This document shows, in pieces, positions 59,760 through 64,000 of a stretch of 64,000 nt of DNA. The DNA is from an uncultured Collinsella sp. (GTDB taxonomy: Bacteria > Actinomycetota > Coriobacteriia > Coriobacteriales > Coriobacteriaceae): positions 5,000 through 68,999 of the forward strand of contig CAKUGF010000009.1 of NCBI GenBank assembly GCA_934654585.1. Reading direction: 5' to 3'. Each line of letters starts with the position of its first letter. The stretch's first letter is position 1. The notes beneath the pieces are model-generated. The model made no database searches, was not told the DNA's origin, and saw only the letters and a list, made by a program, of their open reading frames with translations. The position numbers and the translations under genes were made by a program.

Positions 59760-61997
59760 TTACGCTTCCTTAGCGGTCGACTTAACAGAAGCTGACCTGG
59801 CCTTGGTAGTTGCCTTTTTGGCAGCCGGCTTCTTGGCGGCGGGCTTTGTCGCAGCCTTGGCCTTGGCCGGAGCCTTCTTGGCCGCAGCAGTCTTGGGCTT
59901 CACCGAAGACGTGCGCTTGCGCGTGGTCTTCTTGGGAGCCTCAACCACCGGCGGCTTGTAGCTGCTGGGGCCACGGCGCTTAAGCACCACGCCTGCCAAG
60001 CCGGGCACCTTGATCTCAATGGAGTCCATCTGCCCGTTCCAGGGGTAGGGCTCGCTCGAGCAGGTGTAGGGCTCCTCGCCGGCGTATCCGCTGCCACCGA
60101 ACTCGGGACGGTCGGAATCGAAGATGACCTCCCAGTCGCCCTCGCGCGGCACGCCCACGCGGAAGCTCTCGTAGCTCGCCGGGTCAAAGTTGATCAGGAT
60201 CACCAGATCGTCATCGACGTCCTCGCCCTGGCGCACAAAGCTCACGATGGACTGCTTGGAGTTGTCCGCATCGATCCAGGTAAAGCCGTCGTCGGTGTAG
60301 CCGCGCTCGTACAGGGCGGGCTCGGCGGTGTACAAGTGGTTGAGCGCCTTAATAAACGCCTGATGGTGCTTGTGGGTCTCGTACTCCTCGGTCAGGAACC
60401 ACTGGATGGACTCGTAGTAGCGCCATTCGATAAACTGACCGATCTCGTTGCCCATAAAGTTGAGCTTGGCACCGGGGTGCGTCATCTGGTAGAAGGCCAG
60501 CGTGCGCAGGCCGGCAAACTGGCGCCACCAGTCGCCCGGCATGCGACCGATCAGCGAGCATTTGCCGTGCACGACCTCGTCGTGGCTCAACGGGCAAATA
60601 AAGTTCTCGGTAAAGGCATACATGATGGAGAACGTGAGCAGGCCGTGGTTGCCGGGGCGCCAGGGAAAATCGGTCTGCATGTAGTGCAGGGTGTCGTTCA
60701 TCCAGCCCATGTCCCACTTGTAGTGGAAGCCCAGGCCACCGTCCTGCGGCGGATAGGTCACGAGCGGCCACGCGGTGGACTCCTCGGCCATCATCATCAC
60801 GTCGGGGTAGTGCGCCTCCACAGCGCAGTTGACCTGGCGGATAAACGCGCTGGCGTCCAGGTCCTCCTCGGTACCATACTTGTTGAACTTCTTTTGCCCC
60901 GGATCGTCGATGCCAAAGTTGAGGTACAGCATGCTGGACACGCCGTCCATGCGAATGCCGTCCACGTGGAAGTTCTCGAGCCAGTACAGCACGTTGGAAA
61001 CCAGGAAGGAGCGGACCTCGCCGCGGGCGAAGTCGAACTTATGCGTGCCCCAGTTGGGGTGAATCTCGTGCTCAAACAGCATGTGGCCGTTAAAGGTGGC
61101 AAGGCCGTGGGAGTCGGCGCAAAAACCGCCGGGCACCCAGTCCATAATCACGCCAATGCCCGCCTCGTGACACGCATCGATAAAGTGCATGAGCTGCTGC
61201 GGGTTGCCGTAGCGCGACGTGGCGGCATAGTAGCCGGTCGTCTGGTAGCCCCACGAGCCATCGAAGGGATGCTCCATAAGCGGCATGACCTCGATATGCG
61301 TGTAGCCCATGTCGCGTACGTAGTCCACGAGCTCCACCGACAGGTCGTCGTAGGTGTAGAACTCGCCGCGCTGCGCGGGGAAGGGATCCATGGGGCCGGG
61401 GTAGTTGCCGTACTCGTCCGGCTCGCCCTGCGGCGCGTCACCGTGGCGCTTCCACGAGCCAATATGCACCTCGTAGATGTTAAGCGGCTGCGACATGTGG
61501 TTATGGCCGGCGCGGCGCTTGAGCCACGCGGCGTCGTTCCACTTATAGCCTTCGAGGGTCCACAGCACGCTTGCCGTACCCGGAGGGCACTCGGCCTTAA
61601 AGGCGTACGGATCGGCCTTGTAGAGCTTTTCGCCCTCGTTGGTCTCGATCAGATACTTATAAAGCTGGCCCTGCTCGGCGCCAGGAATAAAGCCTTCCCA
61701 GATAGCGCTCGTATGCACGGGCACCAGCGGGTTGGCTTCCTCATCCCAGTCGTTAAATTCGCCAATGACGTGGACGCTCTTTACATCGGGCGCCCAAACG
61801 CAAAAACGCCAGCCGCGCGTACGATTCTGCGTGTCGGGGTGCGCGCCCATCTTTTCCCAGCTGCGCTCCCACATACCGATGCCAAACAGATAGACATCGT
61901 CCTTAGAGAGCTCCGGTGCGTGCGGAGCCGGCTTGCGGGTTGCGGGCTTTTTGGTTACTGGCTTTAGCTTTGTATTGCTCACGTTTGATCCCATCAT
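59760..61997 (-). CDS. glgB: 1,4-alpha-glucan branching enzyme with KA-rich C tail
   Basis: Creates alpha-1,6 branches. Residues about 45-145 form the CBM48 domain (WRFCVWAPDVKSVHVIGEFNDWD); the GH13 barrel follows with EVHIGSWK, VEVMPL-type EVMPLMEHP, the nucleophile in VDGIRMDGVSSMLY, the acid in MMAEESTAWP and LSHDEVVHGK; the C domain ends near LAGVVLKRRG. The last ~80 residues are Lys/Ala/Pro-rich (AKKAPAKAKAATKPAAKKPA), like histone H1 tails. Start 61997 (ATGATG) has no clear ribosome site; a later GTG is possible. Confidence 0.93.
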   Translation of the reverse strand: MMGSNVSNTKLKPVTKKPATRKPAPHAPELSKDDVYLFGIGMWERSWEKMGAHPDTQNRTRGWRFCVWAPDVKSVHVIGEFNDWDEEANPLVPVHTSAIWEGFIPGAEQGQLYKYLIETNEGEKLYKADPYAFKAECPPGTASVLWTLEGYKWNDAAWLKRRAGHNHMSQPLNIYEVHIGSWKRHGDAPQGEPDEYGNYPGPMDPFPAQRGEFYTYDDLSVELVDYVRDMGYTHIEVMPLMEHPFDGSWGYQTTGYYAATSRYGNPQQLMHFIDACHEAGIGVIMDWVPGGFCADSHGLATFNGHMLFEHEIHPNWGTHKFDFARGEVRSFLVSNVLYWLENFHVDGIRMDGVSSMLYLNFGIDDPGQKKFNKYGTEEDLDASAFIRQVNCAVEAHYPDVMMMAEESTAWPLVTYPPQDGGLGFHYKWDMGWMNDTLHYMQTDFPWRPGNHGLLTFSIMYAFTENFICPLSHDEVVHGKCSLIGRMPGDWWRQFAGLRTLAFYQMTHPGAKLNFMGNEIGQFIEWRYYESIQWFLTEEYETHKHHQAFIKALNHLYTAEPALYERGYTDDGFTWIDADNSKQSIVSFVRQGEDVDDDLVILINFDPASYESFRVGVPREGDWEVIFDSDRPEFGGSGYAGEEPYTCSSEPYPWNGQMDSIEIKVPGLAGVVLKRRGPSSYKPPVVEAPKKTTRKRTSSVKPKTAAAKKAPAKAKAATKPAAKKPAAKKATTKARSASVKSTAKEA

Positions 61998-62218
61998 GAC
62001 GCGGCAGCGTGTTGCCTTGGTGACTAAATGCGAAAGGTCCAGGGCTGCACGAATCGAAGGGACGGCGATAGTTCTATGATTCGTTCCACCTCGCGTGCTC
62101 GGTGGAACTTTCGGCAGAAACTACCATAACACCTGTACATTACTTTTATGGAGGAAAGTGGTTTTGCGGCGGCTTTTAATCGGTGAGCGCCATGTTTAGA
62201 CCACTGGCAGAATTGCGA

Positions 62219-62306
62219 TGGTAAAACTCTTGACAGTTTTACCAATTAGGGTTTCAAGATTGTTAGTTTGACGTTTGGTAAAACGTTTTTAGCAGGATGT
62301 TTACCA
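62219..62306. promoter_or_regulatory. GGTAAAAC operator-like repeats between glgB and the HAD gene
   Basis: TGGTAAAAC (62219-62227) and GTTTTACCA (62236-62244) are a perfect inverted repeat with TCTTGACA between them. TGGTAAAACG at 62276-62285 runs into TTTTTA, a CG-centred palindrome of LacI-family style, and GTTTACCA follows at 62299-62306. The 331-bp divergent region has no gene; this is the likely control site for one or both flanking genes. Confidence 0.55.
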
Positions 62307-62328
62307 TTTGACATCGAAAGGTTCATTT

Positions 62329-63018
62329 ATGTCCCAGACCGCCGCCCCCAATGTCGCTTTTATTTTCGATTGCGACGGCACGCTGGTTAATAGCACTCCC
62401 GTTTGGGCCTATGCCCAGCCCGAGTTATTGCGCCGCCACGGTATAGAGGTGACGGTCGATGACTTCGCTCAGTTTGAGCACCTGTCGCTCGAGGACGAGT
62501 GCCAGGCCTACCACGACACGTGGGGTATTGGCGCGAATGGCGAGGAAGTGTATCGCGAGCTGAGTGAGATCCTGATCGATGGCTACTCCAAGGTTCCGGC
62601 CCGTGAGGGCTTGCTGGCGTTTTTGGAGCAGGCGAAAGCGGCGGGCATTGCCATGTGTGTGGCCACGTCTACGCCTGCTGATCTGGTTGTGTCGGCGCTT
62701 GCGGGTTCGGGACTCGATGCTTACATGGATTTTATTACCACGACAGGCGAGGCGGGTCGCTCCAAGCAGTTCCCCGATGTGTATGACCTGGCGCTTCGCC
62801 GACTGGAGGAGCGCCACGGGCATGCGTTTGATTGTGCGTGGGTGTTTGAGGACGCGGTCTTTGGCCTTAAGAGCTCCGGTAGCGCTGGCTTTAAGCGTGT
62901 GGGCATCTATGATCCGCATGGCCGTATGGATCGCGACGAGGTGCGCGCCAACTGCGACATCTTTATCGACAGCTATGAGGAGCTAACGCTCGATCGCGTG
63001 CTGGCGTTTGAGGGATAG
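62329..63018 (+). CDS. HAD-superfamily phosphatase (beta-PGM-like)
   Basis: A 229-aa HAD hydrolase, subfamily IA. Motif I is FIFDCDGTLVNSTP, motif II is CVATSTPADLV, the lysine region is GRSKQFPDVYDLALRRL and motif IV is WVFEDAVFGLKSSGSAGFKRVGI. Likely a phosphosugar phosphatase or mutase; both catalytic aspartates are present. Start 62329 has GAAAGG 6-7 bp upstream. It precedes the thiN gene by 9 bp. Confidence 0.85.
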   Translation: MSQTAAPNVAFIFDCDGTLVNSTPVWAYAQPELLRRHGIEVTVDDFAQFEHLSLEDECQAYHDTWGIGANGEEVYRELSEILIDGYSKVPAREGLLAFLEQAKAAGIAMCVATSTPADLVVSALAGSGLDAYMDFITTTGEAGRSKQFPDVYDLALRRLEERHGHAFDCAWVFEDAVFGLKSSGSAGFKRVGIYDPHGRMDRDEVRANCDIFIDSYEELTLDRVLAFEG

Positions 63019-63027
63019 GCGAGGGCT

Positions 63028-63669
63028 GTGGCTAATAGAGTTTTACTTGTGTGCGGTTCGCCCGTCGTTGCAAGTGCCGGTTTGCTGCGCCATCTAGCGG
63101 GGGATTGTGACCGTGTCGTCGCCGTTGATCGTGGTCTCGACGCTCTTTTGCACGCGGAATTGGGCTGTGACTTATATATAGGTGATGTCGATACCGTGAG
63201 CGACGAAGGTCGTGCGCTTGTAGATGCGGCAATGGACTTTGAAGTTGAGCGGCACGATCCTTATAAGGACTACACCGACCTTGCGCTGGCGCTTAATGCC
63301 GTTCGACATCGCTGGCCTGGTGCCGAAGTGGTTGCAACCTGCGCCACCGGCGGCCGTCCCGACATGGCTCTTTCCGTGCTGGGGCTGCTCGCGGGCTACG
63401 AGGACGCTCCCGTCTGGATTGCCGAAGACGCCGTAATCGCCCGCATCCTTCATGCAGATGAGCCGTGGGTCATCAAGGGCTCCGAGGGCAAAACCTTCTC
63501 CATCATTGCCATTGCCCCCGACACTGAAGTCAGCGAACACGGTCTAGAGTGGGAGTTAGATCACAGCGTCCTGGGCCTGTTGGCCGACACCGGCATTAGC
63601 AATATAGTTCGATCCACTGCCACGATCAAAGTCCACCATGGAACGGCAATCGCCTACCTCTACAAATAA
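63028..63669 (+). CDS. thiN: thiamine pyrophosphokinase
   Basis: Makes TPP from thiamine and ATP. The start is GTG 63028 (MANRVLLVCGSP). The 213-aa protein has the TPK motifs VAVDRGLDALLHAELGCD, YIGDVDTVSDEG (usual GDFDS), HDPYKDYTDLALAL (the KDxTD motif), GGRPDMALSVL, and a C-terminal beta domain GLEWELDHSVLGL. Operonic with the HAD phosphatase. Confidence 0.9.
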   Translation: MANRVLLVCGSPVVASAGLLRHLAGDCDRVVAVDRGLDALLHAELGCDLYIGDVDTVSDEGRALVDAAMDFEVERHDPYKDYTDLALALNAVRHRWPGAEVVATCATGGRPDMALSVLGLLAGYEDAPVWIAEDAVIARILHADEPWVIKGSEGKTFSIIAIAPDTEVSEHGLEWELDHSVLGLLADTGISNIVRSTATIKVHHGTAIAYLYK

Positions 63670-63774
63670 GGATTTTTGGGATTGGCCTTGGAATTTCGCT
63701 ATGGACGAAGACCGCGGTGATTTTTAGTGCCGAAAAAAATATCGTAAGGTGGTTAAACAATCCAAAGTTTTTCC

Positions 63775-63803
63775 TTGCATCAAAGAAAAACTTACCCTAT
63801 AGT
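63775..63803 (+). promoter_or_regulatory. promoter for tRNA-Ala
   Basis: TTGCAT (63775-63780), 17-bp spacer, TATAGT (63798-63803), 13 bp before the mature 5' end. Confidence 0.7.
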
Positions 63804-63816
63804 AATTCCTCGTCAC

Positions 63817-63892
63817 GGGGGCGTAGCTCAGCTGGGAGAGCGCTTGACTGGCAGTCAAGAGGTCAGGGGTTCGATCCCCCTCGTCTCCACCA
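63817..63892 (+). tRNA. tRNA-Ala(GGC)
   Basis: The 76-nt cloverleaf has acceptor GGGGGCG with CGTCTCC, including the G3-U70 pair that AlaRS reads, D arm GCTCAGCTGGGAGAGC, anticodon stem CTTGA/TCAAG with loop CTGGCAG (anticodon GGC), T arm AGGGG/CCCCT and encoded CCA. Confidence 0.95.
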
Positions 63893-63902
63893 TCGTGAAT
63901 GC

Positions 63903-63928
63903 AAGGCCACTCAATCGAGTGGCCTTTT
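63903..63928 (+). terminator. terminator after tRNA-Ala
   Basis: AAGGCCACTC (63903-63912) faces GAGTGGCCTT (63917-63926), loop AATC, followed by TT. Confidence 0.8.
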
Positions 63929-63966
63929 AATATGAGAAAGCCATTGTCAATAGGCATGTTCGTTTG

Positions 63967-63991
63967 AGCCCGGTTTAAAACCGGGCTTTTT
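63967..63991 (+). terminator. second palindromic terminator at window end
   Basis: AGCCCGGTTT (63967-63976) faces AAACCGGGCT (63978-63987), then TTTTT; almost no loop unless the centre opens. Confidence 0.65.
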
Positions 63992-64000
63992 CGTTTCCCG

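Overview
This 64 kb window is most likely a chromosomal segment of a gut-associated member of the Coriobacteriia (Actinomycetota), probably a Collinsella-like organism. The reasons are the GC-rich and strongly GCC/GTC-biased codon use, a RsbW/SigB-type pair, a GlgC plus GlgD glycogen pathway, a fructose-type PTS next to HPr and Enzyme I, and small Asp23/NusB/XseB/TlyA/NadK/RecN gene blocks. The genus is an inference; the genes themselves are recognisable without it. No rRNA, prophage, CRISPR array or transposase gene was seen.

Layout. 1-5.8 kb (+): a dGTPase-like HD protein cut by the window edge, rarA, a DUF948 protein, a degenerate RsbW-like anti-sigma protein, its sigma factor and an AI-2E/PerM-type transporter. 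6-19.4 kb (+): a long housekeeping run, alaS-ruvX-mltG-yqeG-aroK-aroB-like, then a peptidase-efp-asp23-nusB-xseB-tlyA-nadK-recN. 19.6-27.5 kb: a sugar-uptake block with an RpiR-type regulator (-), a EIIBCA fructose-type permease, HPr, Enzyme I and two tandem PfkB/1-phosphofructokinase-like kinases. 27.7-31.7 kb (+): a CCA-adding-type nucleotidyltransferase, two identical tRNA-Glu(CTC) genes, a YbhN/AglD-like membrane protein and a TetR regulator. 31.8-40.4 kb (-): a MacAB-like efflux system, a YkuD L,D-transpeptidase, L-serine dehydratase and metK. 40.8-48 kb (+): gltX, priA, def, fmt, rsmB. 48.5-62 kb (-): an FmdB zinc ribbon and a complete glycogen cluster (GH13-GH77 fusion, glgA, glgD, glgC, glgP, glgB). 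62.3-64 kb (+): a HAD phosphatase, thiamine pyrophosphokinase and tRNA-Ala(GGC).

How the genes work together. The PTS block takes up and phosphorylates a fructose-type sugar and passes it to glycolysis through the two PfkB kinases. The glycogen block makes ADP-glucose (GlgC/GlgD), polymerises it (GlgA), branches it (GlgB) and degrades it (GlgP and the GH13-GH77 fusion). GlgA and GlgB both carry long lysine/alanine-rich, histone-H1-like tails.

The most unusual feature is outside the genes. At least ten intergenic regions hold long, nearly perfect palindromes with arms of about 22-49 bp. They fall into several sequence classes that recur within the window: a four-copy class around AGTTGCGGTGAAATAG, a two-copy class with a shared inner core and divergent arms, a class with one full and one half copy, and singletons. 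Mismatches between arms are mostly G-U-compatible, which points to selection on, or origin from, an RNA or single-stranded DNA hairpin. A REP-like family moved by a transposase elsewhere in the genome is the leading guess, but nothing in the window proves it.
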